Made by a program: the position numbers and the translations under genes. From contig OZ244156.1 in the NCBI GenBank assembly GCA_965216395.1, forward strand, positions 806,001 to 870,000: DNA of 64,000 bases. The letters are read 5' to 3'. The notes beneath the pieces were generated by a model, which was not told the origin of the DNA, searched no databases, and was given only the letters and a program-made list of their open reading frames with translations. Each line of letters starts with the position of its first letter. Position 1 is the first letter of the stretch. This document shows, one piece after another, positions 25,386-34,531 of the stretch. Origin of the DNA: CAZBXD01 sp965216395. Lineage in GTDB: Bacteria; Pseudomonadota; Alphaproteobacteria; Micavibrionales; SZUA-601.

Positions 25386-26179
25386 CTCAAATCTTTTGAT
25401 CGTTGCGTAGCGGCAGAGATGGCTTGCTCCATAAGTGTTTTTAACCCACGATCTTTATCCATTAAGATATCCAGAGCGGCTTGGGTTGTGCCCCCTGGAC
25501 TGGTCACAGATTGGCGCAATGTTTCCACAGATTGATCAGATAATTTTACCAATTCCGCAGCCCCAATAATGGTTTGACGTGCTAGGGTAACTGCTAAATC
25601 TTTATTCAAGCCATTATCCATACCTGCTTGTGCCATAGATTGGATCAAATAAAAGAGATAAGCAGGGCCAGAGCCTGAAAGGGCGGTGACCGTATGCATA
25701 TCTTTCTCATCATCAATCCAAGCAACATGACCCACAACATGCATAAGATGATCTATATTTTTAATCTGTGTTTTATGCGTATATTGATTTGGGTAACAAA
25801 CCGTCATACCCTGCCCCACCATGGCTGGCGTATTGGGCATGGCACGGATAATGGGCGTGCCGTCACCAAAATAATTCATTATTTTTTCAGTGCTGACACC
25901 TGCCATAATCGAAATAACCGGCGTTTTCGTGCCTTTTAAAAAATCATATTCCGATAAAACTTGGTCAATAATTTGTGGTTTAACAGCCAAAACAACAAAA
26001 TCAGCTTTGAAAGCGTTAATCTCATCATTGACATGATTAAAAAAGTAATCTGGATTCTGGCTTTTCTCAACCGCTGGATCAACGACATAAATTTGATGAT
26101 CTTGCTGATGCCAACCATGGTATAAAGCTTGGCCCATATTTCCAAAGCCAATAAGCAATATATTTAATTTTTTAGGCAT
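25382..26179 (-). CDS. proC: Pyrroline-5-carboxylate reductase
   Basis: A 265-residue ProC: Rossmann start ILLIGFGNMGQALYHGW, AVKPQ, the family VISIMAGVSTE, RAMPNTPAMVGQG, and C-terminal ALSGSGPAYLFYLIQSMAQAG with SPGGTTQAALD. It reduces pyrroline-5-carboxylate to proline with NAD(P)H. It is the third gene of an operon with UbiK- and YbjN-type genes, a common alphaproteobacterial order. All signature residues appear present and the length is standard. Confidence 0.95.
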   Translation of the reverse strand: MPKKLNILLIGFGNMGQALYHGWHQQDHQIYVVDPAVEKSQNPDYFFNHVNDEINAFKADFVVLAVKPQIIDQVLSEYDFLKGTKTPVISIMAGVSTEKIMNYFGDGTPIIRAMPNTPAMVGQGMTVCYPNQYTHKTQIKNIDHLMHVVGHVAWIDDEKDMHTVTALSGSGPAYLFYLIQSMAQAGMDNGLNKDLAVTLARQTIIGAAELVKLSDQSVETLRQSVTSPGGTTQAALDILMDKDRGLKTLMEQAISAATQRSKDLS

Positions 26180-26194
26180 TGGTATAAAGAATAT

Positions 26195-26698
26195 TTAAGC
26201 TTGACCAACGGTTTCAAACAATACCGTATTCATAAGGTCATTAGCCACTTCTTTCGTTGCTACCTGCATTCTAAAAGCAGGGTAAAAACGATCAAATTCC
26301 GCCAAAGCGATATCAATAAGATCTTCAATGTAATTCTGACCGGCAAAATTAACTCCACGCATCAAGCTGGTATGACGAAACATAATTGTCTGATCACCAT
26401 CATCAATGTCAAAATGACCGAGCCAGATTTTATGATTTACCCTAAAAAGCAAATCTTTGATTGGATTAAGATATAAATGCGGTACATTAAGCGACGAAGC
26501 ACATGAAAATTGCATCGCTTGAAATTCTTCTTGCCAAAGAAATGATACCGTGAATTCGCCCCAGCGTCCCTGACAATCAAATGAAACATGTGTTTCAGAA
26601 TGTTTTTCCAACGGCCAGTCATTCTCAGCCGCGATTTCTTCAACCCATTCAATCGGATTATCTAAAACAGACATGTCGCGTAATGTATTTTTAATCAT
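26195..26698 (-). CDS. YbjN-domain protein
   Basis: A 167-residue protein of the YbjN type: NPIEWVEEIAAENDWPLEKHSETHVSFDCQGRWGEFTVSFLWQ at the start, and a RVNHKIWLGHFDIDDGDQTIMFRHTSL centre. YbjN proteins resemble type III secretion chaperones in fold and have no settled function. It lies between UbiK and proC on the same strand, 3 bp after the UbiK gene and 15 bp before proC. This order is characteristic of alphaproteobacteria. Confidence 0.87.
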   Translation of the reverse strand: MIKNTLRDMSVLDNPIEWVEEIAAENDWPLEKHSETHVSFDCQGRWGEFTVSFLWQEEFQAMQFSCASSLNVPHLYLNPIKDLLFRVNHKIWLGHFDIDDGDQTIMFRHTSLMRGVNFAGQNYIEDLIDIALAEFDRFYPAFRMQVATKEVANDLMNTVLFETVGQA

Positions 26699-26701
26699 AA
26701 T

Positions 26702-27010
26702 TTATGAGTCTTTCTTTTTTGACTTTTTTGTGCCCGTTTTCGACGCTTTTTTAGGGGCTGTCCCTGTTTTTAATTTTTTTTCTAATGCCGTAATTCGTTT
26801 TGCAAGTTTTTCATTTTCCAAACGTGCTTTTTTCGCCATCGCTTCAACCACATCAAAATCTTCTCTTGGAACAAAATCCATTTCAACGATAAAGCGATTG
26901 ACATGCGTTTTAACTTCGCTTCGGATTTGATCACGTAAACCAGATATTGCACCCACCGCGCCCGTGGCAACACGCGCTAAATCATCAAAAAATTGATTAT
27001 TTGGTTTCAT
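26702..27010 (-). CDS. ubiK: UbiK-family accessory factor (BMFP)
   Basis: A 102-residue protein: an amphipathic first helix (FFDDLARVATGAVGAISGLRDQI), the conserved MDFVPREDFDVVEAMAKKARLENEKL and a coiled coil of Leu heptads, with a Lys/Thr-rich tail. UbiK helps ubiquinone biosynthesis proteins at the membrane; older names are BMFP or DUF526. It is the first gene of the ubiK-ybjN-proC operon and is divergent from lgt. Confidence 0.85.
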   Translation of the reverse strand: MKPNNQFFDDLARVATGAVGAISGLRDQIRSEVKTHVNRFIVEMDFVPREDFDVVEAMAKKARLENEKLAKRITALEKKLKTGTAPKKASKTGTKKSKKKDS

Positions 27011-27161
27011 ATTTATTCCTTGAAAAGACTCCAGAATCGATAAGACAACCTATCACATTAACCAAATCTTTACAATTAAAAGCTGGAACTGAAAAAATAA
27101 TTTACTTAAACTTCAAGTTTTTCATCTTGCAATCAAAAAATAGAAAAGCTTAACTACCGAT

Positions 27162-27959
27162 ATGATTAATTTTCCTAATATCGATCCCATCGCGCTTGAA
27201 ATCGGTCCACTGATTATTCGGTGGTATTCATTGGCGTATTTATTTGGCTTTTTAGGTGGTTGGTGGTACGCCAAAAAACTAAACGCGCGCGATCCTTTTC
27301 ACGCGCCAACACAAGAACAAATTGATGATTTCATTGTCTGGGTTATTTTTGGTGTGATCCTTGGCGGACGTTTGGGATATGTCTTATTTTATAATTTACC
27401 CTATTTTATCAACCATCCACTTGAAATAGTTCAAGTTTGGCAAGGCGGTATGTCCTTTCACGGTGGCATGTTAGGCGTGATTTTTGCTACACTCATTTTT
27501 GCAATTCGACAGAAAGTTCCAATATTACGCTTAGGTGATATAGCGGCCTGTTGCGCGCCTATTGGCCTGTTTTTAGGACGTATTGCTAATTTTATTAATG
27601 GTGAACTTTTTGGTCGCGAAACAACTTTGCCTGTTGGTATGGTTTTCCCTTATGGGGGGGACAATCCACGCCATCCAAGTCAGCTTTACGAAGCAATCTT
27701 AGAAGGTTTGATCTTATTTATTATTCTCTTTTTTGCATCGCGCTTTCAAAAAATCCGCCATTGTTATGGTGTTTTAAGTGGTATTTTTCTTATCTGGTAT
27801 GGTTTGAGCCGTTTTGTGATTGAGTTTTTTCGCGAACCAGACAGCCATATTGGATTTTTATATCAATGGCTTACGATGGGGCAACTCCTCACTATACCAA
27901 TGATTTTAAGCGGCCTGTTCCTTATTTTCTATAGTATACGAAAAAATGACCTTTCTTAA
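27162..27959 (+). CDS. lgt: Prolipoprotein diacylglyceryl transferase
   Basis: A 265-residue inner-membrane enzyme with seven hydrophobic segments. Signature stretches are RWYSLAYLFGFLGGWWY, GGRLGYVLFYN, GMSFHGGMLG and the Lgt signature GRIANFINGELFGRET, where the Arg and Asn-Phe-Asn are needed for catalysis. It attaches diacylglycerol from phosphatidylglycerol to the lipobox Cys of prelipoproteins such as the BamB of this window. It overlaps the next gene by 14 bp, forming an lgt-methyltransferase-pgeF operon. Confidence 0.97.
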   Translation: MINFPNIDPIALEIGPLIIRWYSLAYLFGFLGGWWYAKKLNARDPFHAPTQEQIDDFIVWVIFGVILGGRLGYVLFYNLPYFINHPLEIVQVWQGGMSFHGGMLGVIFATLIFAIRQKVPILRLGDIAACCAPIGLFLGRIANFINGELFGRETTLPVGMVFPYGGDNPRHPSQLYEAILEGLILFIILFFASRFQKIRHCYGVLSGIFLIWYGLSRFVIEFFREPDSHIGFLYQWLTMGQLLTIPMILSGLFLIFYSIRKNDLS

Positions 27960-28980
27960 AAATCTTGTTATTCAAGAAATTGAAAAACGTGGCGGTTTGA
28001 GTGTGGATGAATATATGCGTCTGGCACTTTCCCATCCCGAACATGGTTATTATATTAAACAAGACCCGTTTGGTGCCACAGGTGATTTTATCACAGCGCC
28101 CGAAATAAGCCAGATTTTTGGTGAAATAATTGGTATTTGGTGTTTACAACAATGGGTGCGCTTAAACACACCCTCCCCGATTAGCCTGGTTGAGGCCGGT
28201 CCTGGACGGGGCACCTTAATGAAAGATTTAATCCGCGGCAGTAAAGTCATGGAGGAATTTCATTACGCAGTCAATATTCACCTGATTGAAACCAGCCCGA
28301 TTTTGCGTTCATTACAAAAACAAAATTTAAGTAACGACATCACATGGCATTTTGATTGTTCAACACTGCCGCCAGAACCCATTATTTTTATTGCCAACGA
28401 ATTGTTTGATGCACTGCCTATCCAACAATTTATTAAACAAGACAATAAATGGCTGGAACGGATCATTCAAAATGATGGTGAAAAGCTCTATTTTGATCGC
28501 AGAGAAGTAAAAGCTCCTCCTATCCCTGCCTCTCTTATTAATAAAGCACCTTCGGGCAGTATATATGAATATTGCCCAGAGGCACATAGGATGATGAAAC
28601 AGATCTGCCAGCATATTAAAAATTATGGAGGCGTTGCCCTATTAATTGATTACGGTCACACAGAAGATGCCTGTGGAGATACATTACAAGCGGTTAAAAA
28701 TCATCAATATATCAGTATATTTGAGCATATCGGGAATGCTGATCTCACAGCGCATGTCAATTTTGCCCGATTATCCGAAGCGGTAAAAAGTTTTGGCTTG
28801 CAAACAAGTATAACGACACAGAGAGAATTTTTAGCACAAAATGGCCTTAAAATCCGTCTCGAACAGCTTTTAAAACAGGCTACAACAGAGCAAGCTGATC
28901 AGCTTAAAACAGCTTATGAGCGATTAACATCCAAGCAACAAATGGGGCAATTATTTAAAGCTATGGTTATTTACAGCTAA
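27946..28980 (+). CDS. SAM-dependent methyltransferase, MidA/NDUFAF7 family
   Basis: A 344-residue protein with YMRLALSHPEHGYYIKQDPFGATGDFITAPEISQIFGE, the family-defining N-terminus, the SAM-binding VEAGPGRGTLM, and IIFIANELFDALPIQQF. The mitochondrial relative NDUFAF7 dimethylates an arginine of complex I subunit NDUFS2; bacterial members probably modify a protein arginine, with substrate unproven. Coupling to lgt (14-bp overlap) is widespread in alphaproteobacteria. Confidence 0.9.
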   Translation: MTFLKNLVIQEIEKRGGLSVDEYMRLALSHPEHGYYIKQDPFGATGDFITAPEISQIFGEIIGIWCLQQWVRLNTPSPISLVEAGPGRGTLMKDLIRGSKVMEEFHYAVNIHLIETSPILRSLQKQNLSNDITWHFDCSTLPPEPIIFIANELFDALPIQQFIKQDNKWLERIIQNDGEKLYFDRREVKAPPIPASLINKAPSGSIYEYCPEAHRMMKQICQHIKNYGGVALLIDYGHTEDACGDTLQAVKNHQYISIFEHIGNADLTAHVNFARLSEAVKSFGLQTSITTQREFLAQNGLKIRLEQLLKQATTEQADQLKTAYERLTSKQQMGQLFKAMVIYS

Positions 28981-29077
28981 CCTATAAATCAATGGCTATT
29001 GATCAATTGCTTCTTACATGAATGGTAAAATCTGTTTAGTATTCTTTTTTTAACCATAGTTTTAAAAAGTATCTTTC

Positions 29078-29896
29078 ATGAATAATTTAAAAACAGCGCC
29101 CTTTGAAACAGTTGACATTTTTGATAATATTCCCGGTATCAAACATGGTTTTTTTGGCCGACAAGGTGGCGTCAGCACTGGTAATTTTGATAGTCTTAAT
29201 TTTAAAGCCAGCAATGGCGATACGCTTGAGAATATTACTCAAAATAAAACCATTGTGGCGCATAGTTTAGGGATTAAACCATCATCCATTAAGACAGCGC
29301 ATCAAGTTTATGGTACGGATGTTGTAGTGGTTAACGAGAAAACACCCACCGACCCACAGCCCGTCGCCGATGCGCTTGTGACCAATCAACCCAATCTTGC
29401 CATTGGGGTTAAAACAGCCGATTGTGCACCCGTTTTACTGGCTTGCGCTGAAACTAAAGTAATTGGCGCCATTCATGGGATGTGGAATTGTACCTTCAGC
29501 GGACTTATTGAAAACACGGTTAAAACGATGGTTAAATTAGGGGCGTGTCGCAATGCAATACATGCAGCAATTGGTCCCTGTATCGCCGCAGATCACTACG
29601 AAGTGGATAATCCAGAATTTTCAAAAGAACATGAATGGTTTTATAAAAAATTTATTGCTCAATCAGCTGATAATCATCAATTCTTTTCTCATTATCAAGA
29701 AAATGGCCTGCGTCATTTTGATCTACGCGGTTATGTGGCTCATAAATTGAGACAGTCTGAAATAAAAACCCTATCCCACTGCGAAATAGACACATTCAGC
29801 AATCCAGAAACACTTTTTAGTATGCGTCGAAATTTCAAAAATAATAATAAACTTTTCGGGGCTCAGATCTCAATGATTGTCAACATACAGTCATAA
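29078..29896 (+). CDS. pgeF: Peptidoglycan editing factor PgeF
   Basis: A 272-residue DUF152 protein. The metal and catalytic motifs are SVKTADCAPVLLA (here GVKTADCAPVLLAC, with Cys) and GAIHGMWNCTFSGLIENTV, a variant of the H-x-G-W/R pattern, then AAIGPCIAADHYEVD. PgeF removes mis-incorporated L-Ser from UDP-MurNAc peptides; relatives are also called polyphenol oxidases. In place of the usual HAGWRG it reads HGMWNC, an unusual change at a conserved site. It is preceded by a 97-bp gap, so it may have its own promoter. Confidence 0.88.
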   Translation: MNNLKTAPFETVDIFDNIPGIKHGFFGRQGGVSTGNFDSLNFKASNGDTLENITQNKTIVAHSLGIKPSSIKTAHQVYGTDVVVVNEKTPTDPQPVADALVTNQPNLAIGVKTADCAPVLLACAETKVIGAIHGMWNCTFSGLIENTVKTMVKLGACRNAIHAAIGPCIAADHYEVDNPEFSKEHEWFYKKFIAQSADNHQFFSHYQENGLRHFDLRGYVAHKLRQSEIKTLSHCEIDTFSNPETLFSMRRNFKNNNKLFGAQISMIVNIQS

Positions 29897-29970
29897 CATA
29901 ATTTTAACGGCCTGATATTGGCTTTTTTACTTGCAAAAAGCGTGATAAACGATATATTTGCGCTGATTCG

Positions 29971-29998
29971 ACTGATAACACCCCTGGAGGTTATCAGT
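29971..29998 (+). promoter_or_regulatory. Inverted repeat in the rplY leader
   Basis: A perfect 9-bp inverted repeat, ACTGATAAC (29971-29979) and GTTATCAGT (29990-29998), around a 10-nt loop ACCCCTGGAG. It lies 27 bp before the start codon of L25 and has no T-run, so it is not an ordinary terminator. It may be an RNA control hairpin or an operator for the ribosomal-protein operon. Confidence 0.45.
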
Positions 29999-30025
29999 GA
30001 CTAAAACTCAAAAGGAGATAAGACA

Positions 30026-30697
30026 ATGTCTGACCATATTAAATTTAAAGCAGAAATTAGAGAACGGGCCGGAAAAGGGGTCGCCCGCGCTGCACGTCGC
30101 GAAGGATTGGTTCCCGCAGTGATATACGGCGATAAGAAAACCCCAGTAACTATTTGCGTACAGCAAAAAGATGTGTTGAAAGCGCTTCACTCTGGTCACC
30201 TATTCACCAGTATTTGTGATATCGAAGTAGGTAATGATGCCCATAAAGTTTTGGCGCGCGACGTCCAATTACATCCTGTTAAAGATGTGCCTATGCATGT
30301 TGACTTTCTTCGTGTAACGGATCGTACCATGATTGCTGTTGAAGTGCCGGTTAACTTTATTAATGAAGAAGAATGTGCAGGCCTTAAATCTGGAGGTACA
30401 TTAAATATTGTTCGCCGTACGATTGAATTGAATTGTCGTGCCAATGCGATTCCAGAAGAAATCACTTTTGATCTTTCTGACTCTGAAATTGGTGACTCTA
30501 TTAAGATTAGCGACTTTACTTTGCCAGATCGTGTTGAGCCAACCATTACGGACCGTGATTTCACAGTGGCCACGCTGGTTGCACCACGTCTTGCTACTGC
30601 AGAGACAGAAGAATCTGAAGATGAAGCAACTGAATCAGGTGAAGAATCTTCTGAAAATGAAGAAACAAATTCTGAAAAAGAAAGCAACGAATCATAA
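30026..30697 (+). CDS. rplY: 50S ribosomal protein L25 (Ctc form)
   Basis: A 223-residue two-domain L25: the N-terminal 5S-rRNA-binding domain (AEIRERAGKGVARAARREGLVPAVIYG) and the C-terminal TL5/Ctc beta domain, followed by an acidic Glu/Ser-rich tail (last 25 residues). The AAGGAGATAAGACA leader supplies a strong Shine-Dalgarno. It heads the rplY-pth-ychF operon typical of alphaproteobacteria. The inverted repeat immediately upstream may regulate it. Confidence 0.96.
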   Translation: MSDHIKFKAEIRERAGKGVARAARREGLVPAVIYGDKKTPVTICVQQKDVLKALHSGHLFTSICDIEVGNDAHKVLARDVQLHPVKDVPMHVDFLRVTDRTMIAVEVPVNFINEEECAGLKSGGTLNIVRRTIELNCRANAIPEEITFDLSDSEIGDSIKISDFTLPDRVEPTITDRDFTVATLVAPRLATAETEESEDEATESGEESSENEETNSEKESNES

Positions 30698-30737
30698 TTC
30701 TTAAATATATGATTTAAAAGACTTTAACAGGAGATAA

Positions 30738-31328
30738 ATGACTATGTGGCTTATTGCTGGTCTTGGAAATCCTGGAAACGAGTATGCACTCAACCGCCAT
30801 AACATCGGTTTTATGGCGGTTGATTTTATTGCTGATTATTTTAATTTTGAACCATGGAAGAAAAAATTTAATGGCTTAATCAGTCAAGGTATCATCAATA
30901 ATCAGAAAACACTCCTTGTAAAACCTCAAACCTACATGAATAATTCGGGTCATTGTCTTGGCCTTGTCAGTAATTTTTATAAAATAGAAACAGAACATAT
31001 TATAGCGATTTATGATGAATTAGATCTACCGCCAAACACAATGCGCGTGAAACAAGGCGGTGGCTCAGGCGGCCATAATGGCATTAAATCTATTGATGGC
31101 GCTGTGGGTAAAAATTACTATCGTGTTCGTATGGGTATTGGCCATCCAGGTCATAAAGACCGCGTCAGTGGCTATGTATTAAGTAATTTCTCAAAAAATG
31201 AAATGGCATCTTTACCAGATTTTATCAGTGCTGTAGGACAAAATATTACAGAAATGATCCAAGAGAATGAACCAAATATAGCGACATATATGAATAAAGT
31301 AACCTTAGATATGAATGGAAAGAAATAA
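30738..31328 (+). CDS. pth: Peptidyl-tRNA hydrolase
   Basis: A 196-residue Pth with WLIAGLGNPGNEYALNRHNIGF (the catalytic His is in RHNIGF), KPQTYMNNSG and GGSGGHNGIKSI. It frees tRNA from peptidyl-tRNAs that drop off ribosomes. A good Shine-Dalgarno (CAGGAG, 6 nt) precedes ATG 30738; ATG 30744 is also possible. It lies between rplY and ychF and overlaps ychF by one base. Confidence 0.97.
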   Translation: MTMWLIAGLGNPGNEYALNRHNIGFMAVDFIADYFNFEPWKKKFNGLISQGIINNQKTLLVKPQTYMNNSGHCLGLVSNFYKIETEHIIAIYDELDLPPNTMRVKQGGGSGGHNGIKSIDGAVGKNYYRVRMGIGHPGHKDRVSGYVLSNFSKNEMASLPDFISAVGQNITEMIQENEPNIATYMNKVTLDMNGKK

Positions 31329-32428
31329 TGGGATTTAATTGTGGCATCGTTGGGTTACCAAATGTTGGGAAATCAACCCTTTTTAACGCATTAACAAAAA
31401 CAGCCGCGGCGCAGGCGGCGAATTTCCCGTTTTGCACCATTGAACCTAATATCGGGCGTGTTGCCGTGCCTGATCCACGTCTTGATGAAATTGCCGCGAT
31501 TGGAAAATCGGCAAATATCATTCCGACACAACTTGAATTTGTTGATATTGCAGGTTTGGTAAAAGGCGCCTCTAAAGGAGAAGGTTTAGGCAATCAATTC
31601 TTAGGTAATATTCGTCAAGTAGATGCCATTTTACACGTCTTACGTTGTTTTGAAAATGGTGATATCACGCATGTTGATGGATCGATTGATCCGATACGTG
31701 ATGCAGAGACGGTCGAAACGGAGCTTATTCTTTCAGATATTGATAGTTTGGAAAAGCGTAAAGCCAATGCCCAAAAGAAAGCACGCGGTAATGATAAAAG
31801 TGCACAAGAAGAATTAGGAGTTATTGAGAAAGTTCTACCTGTGTTATATGAGGGTTTACCTGCGCGAAAAACTGAACTCAATGAAGATGAAACGAAAACG
31901 ATGAAGTCACTTCATCTAATTACATCAAAACCTGTTTTATATATATGTAATGTTAATGAAGAAGACGCCGCAAAAGGAAATGCTTACACCGCAAAAGTAA
32001 AAGAAAAAGCAGATCGTGAAAATGCTGATATTGTTGTGATTAGTGCCGCCATCGAAGAAGAAATTTCTCAACTAGACAATATAGATGAGCAAAAAGAATT
32101 TTTACAAGAAATTGGTTTGGAAGAACCTGGCCTTAACAAGGTGATCCGTGCGGGATATGGGCTACTTGACTTGATTACTTTCTTCACCGTTGGCCCGAAA
32201 GAGGCACGCGCTTGGACAGTGCGAAAAAATGCCAAAGCCCCACAGGCAGCCGGTGTGATCCATACTGATTTCGAAAAAGGTTTCATTCGCGCTGAAACGA
32301 TCAGCTATCAAGATTACCTTGATCATAAGGGTGAGCAAGGCGCCAAAGAAATGGGAAAAATGCGTGTTGAAGGCAAAGACTATATCACCCAAGACGGTGA
32401 TATCATGCTGTTTCGTTTTAATGTCTGA
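31328..32428 (+). CDS. ychF: Ribosome-binding ATPase YchF
   Basis: A 366-residue Obg-family nucleotidase: GLPNVGKSTLFNALTKT (P-loop), a DIAGLVKGASKGEGLGNQFL switch II with the Gln-to-other substitution, and a C-terminal TGS domain ending YITQDGDIMLFRFNV. YchF uses ATP rather than GTP because the usual G4 NKxD is replaced (here CNVNEED). It links translation to oxidative stress. Start ATG shares a base with the pth stop codon. Confidence 0.96.
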   Translation: MGFNCGIVGLPNVGKSTLFNALTKTAAAQAANFPFCTIEPNIGRVAVPDPRLDEIAAIGKSANIIPTQLEFVDIAGLVKGASKGEGLGNQFLGNIRQVDAILHVLRCFENGDITHVDGSIDPIRDAETVETELILSDIDSLEKRKANAQKKARGNDKSAQEELGVIEKVLPVLYEGLPARKTELNEDETKTMKSLHLITSKPVLYICNVNEEDAAKGNAYTAKVKEKADRENADIVVISAAIEEEISQLDNIDEQKEFLQEIGLEEPGLNKVIRAGYGLLDLITFFTVGPKEARAWTVRKNAKAPQAAGVIHTDFEKGFIRAETISYQDYLDHKGEQGAKEMGKMRVEGKDYITQDGDIMLFRFNV

Positions 32429-32529
32429 TGGATATTAACAAAAATCATACCTAAGTATTATAAATCAAGATCTGTATAGATATTAATCCTTTCGATAAAA
32501 GAACAACATAAAATCAGAGTAGAAGTTTA

Positions 32530-34530
32530 TTGAACCAATTACGCTCTTTTGAGGTTATGTTGAAAGATCCAAAAACAAAGAAAATGCAAGAGCACCATCC
32601 CAGATTTGATAAAATTTTGGATATAAACGCAAAAAGAATGGATAGTGTTCTACAATCTATTCATGCTTTCGCTTGGGATATTGATAATAATTTCAACTTT
32701 ACCTATATCAGCCCCCATATCACAGAGATCTTAGGATATCAGCCCCAAGAAATAATTGGTCAAAGCTTTGCTTCTATTTTAGAAAATAAAAATATAGAAA
32801 CTCTTGTTCAACATTTCTCAAACCGCCCTAATAATGAGAAACCGTTTAAAGATATCAGCCTCCAACTCAAAACGCCCGATCAAAGATTGGTATGGCTACG
32901 CATCTCTGGCCTTCCGTTATTAGATAAAAATGAAACCTTGATTGGTTATTCTGGCTGTGCCACAGATATGAGTATTGATAAACTTGAAGAAGTTTCATTA
33001 GAGCAAACCTTTGAAGAAGCCAATTTTGCCGCTGATGCCCGTTCAAGTTTTTTAGCCATGATGAGTCATGAGATCCGCAACCCGTTAAATGGTATTATTG
33101 GTCTTTCAGGGGTTTTAAAAGATACGCAGCTTAATCAAGAACAATTCGACTATATCATCCGTATTGAAAAATCTGGTCAACATTTATTGCAATTAATTAA
33201 TGATGTTCTCGATTATTCAAAACTTGATTCAGGGGAGTTTGATTTAGAAAATAATATTTTTCAAATTGAGGAACAAGTCAATCTCTCCATCGATATAGCA
33301 AACACGAATATTGACAAAAAACCTATTCTTACTGAAACACATATTCATAAGGCTGTCCCTAAATACTTGAAAGGGGATGCTGGAAGATTAAGGCAGGTTC
33401 TCGTCAACCTGATCGGCAATGCTGTTAAATTTACCCACCAGGGAAAAATTACGATAACGGTTTCCTATGTTGAGGAGGATGATAAAAACATTACTCTGAA
33501 ATTTTCAATTCAAGATACGGGCATCGGTATTCCACAAAGTGAGATTAAAACTCTTTTTGATAAATTTACCCAAGTGACACGAAAAGGTGAAACACGCAAT
33601 CCAGGCACAGGTCTTGGTTTAGCTATCTGTCGAGAAATTGTTACCATTATGGGTGGCGATATTGGTGTTGAAAGCACAGAAAACAAAGGCAGTGATTTTT
33701 GGTTTACAATACCCTTTGAAAAAGCACAGCCCAATGAAGCAGATCAGGAATATACGCGTAAAAATCCTGAAAAGTCATTTCAAAATAAATCTGGGCAACC
33801 TATGCGTATTCTTGTTGCCGATGACAGTATTAACAATCAGATTTTGATCAAAAAACTTTTGGAAAAAAGAAATCACAATGTCAATGTCGTTGGCAATGGC
33901 GCAGAGGCTGTAACAGCTGTTGAAAATATTCCTTATGACATGGTTTTTATGGACATCCAAATGCCAGAAATGGATGGCGTTACCGCAACAACTAAAATTC
34001 GTTCAGAGAAAAATAAAGATCGCGAAAATCTACCGATTATTGCTTTAACGGCGGATATTATTCCTGGCGCGCGTGAGCGCTATATTGAAGCAGGCATGAA
34101 TGATTATTTACAAAAACCAATTAATACTGATGTTTTAGATCAAATTTTAAACAAGTGGTCGGTTCAAAAATTACAAGAATATCCAAAAACCCAGCAAGAA
34201 GAATTTTTAATTGATCAAAAAATTATTCAAAACCTCCAAAATGAGATGACCAACAATGAATTGATTAAAGTCTATGACTCGTTATGGGAAAATATAAAAG
34301 ATGATATTGAAAACTTAAAACAAGCCACAGAAAAACAACAAATTAACAATATTCGAAGCTTAGCGCATAAAATAAAAGGGACAGCTGGTAATTTTGGCCT
34401 TTCTTATCTATCAAATTGTGCCTATGACATAGAACGTAATGCGAGTGATGCATTAATTGCGCAAAAAAAGCTTTCAGAACTGTCAAAAATACTCTTTAAA
34501 AGCCAACAGGAAATTATAAAAATCCTTTAG
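32530..34530 (+). CDS. Hybrid sensor histidine kinase: PAS, HisKA, HATPase, receiver, Hpt
   Basis: A 666-residue cytoplasmic protein with no membrane helix. In order: a PAS domain (about 40-150), HisKA with the phospho-His in MMSHEIRNPLNG (His180), HATPase (GNAVKF, DTGIGI, GTGLGLAI), a receiver (about 425-545, Asp in MVFMDIQMPEMDG) and a C-terminal Hpt domain (AHKIKGTAGNFG, His near 616). It can therefore run an internal four-step phosphorelay. The first codon used is TTG 32530; an ATG at 32557 is an alternative with a poorly spaced GAGG. No partner regulator is adjacent; the Hpt may signal to a distant receiver, such as the orphan one at 7362. Confidence 0.9.
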   Translation: MNQLRSFEVMLKDPKTKKMQEHHPRFDKILDINAKRMDSVLQSIHAFAWDIDNNFNFTYISPHITEILGYQPQEIIGQSFASILENKNIETLVQHFSNRPNNEKPFKDISLQLKTPDQRLVWLRISGLPLLDKNETLIGYSGCATDMSIDKLEEVSLEQTFEEANFAADARSSFLAMMSHEIRNPLNGIIGLSGVLKDTQLNQEQFDYIIRIEKSGQHLLQLINDVLDYSKLDSGEFDLENNIFQIEEQVNLSIDIANTNIDKKPILTETHIHKAVPKYLKGDAGRLRQVLVNLIGNAVKFTHQGKITITVSYVEEDDKNITLKFSIQDTGIGIPQSEIKTLFDKFTQVTRKGETRNPGTGLGLAICREIVTIMGGDIGVESTENKGSDFWFTIPFEKAQPNEADQEYTRKNPEKSFQNKSGQPMRILVADDSINNQILIKKLLEKRNHNVNVVGNGAEAVTAVENIPYDMVFMDIQMPEMDGVTATTKIRSEKNKDRENLPIIALTADIIPGARERYIEAGMNDYLQKPINTDVLDQILNKWSVQKLQEYPKTQQEEFLIDQKIIQNLQNEMTNNELIKVYDSLWENIKDDIENLKQATEKQQINNIRSLAHKIKGTAGNFGLSYLSNCAYDIERNASDALIAQKKLSELSKILFKSQQEIIKIL

Positions 34531-34531
34531 T

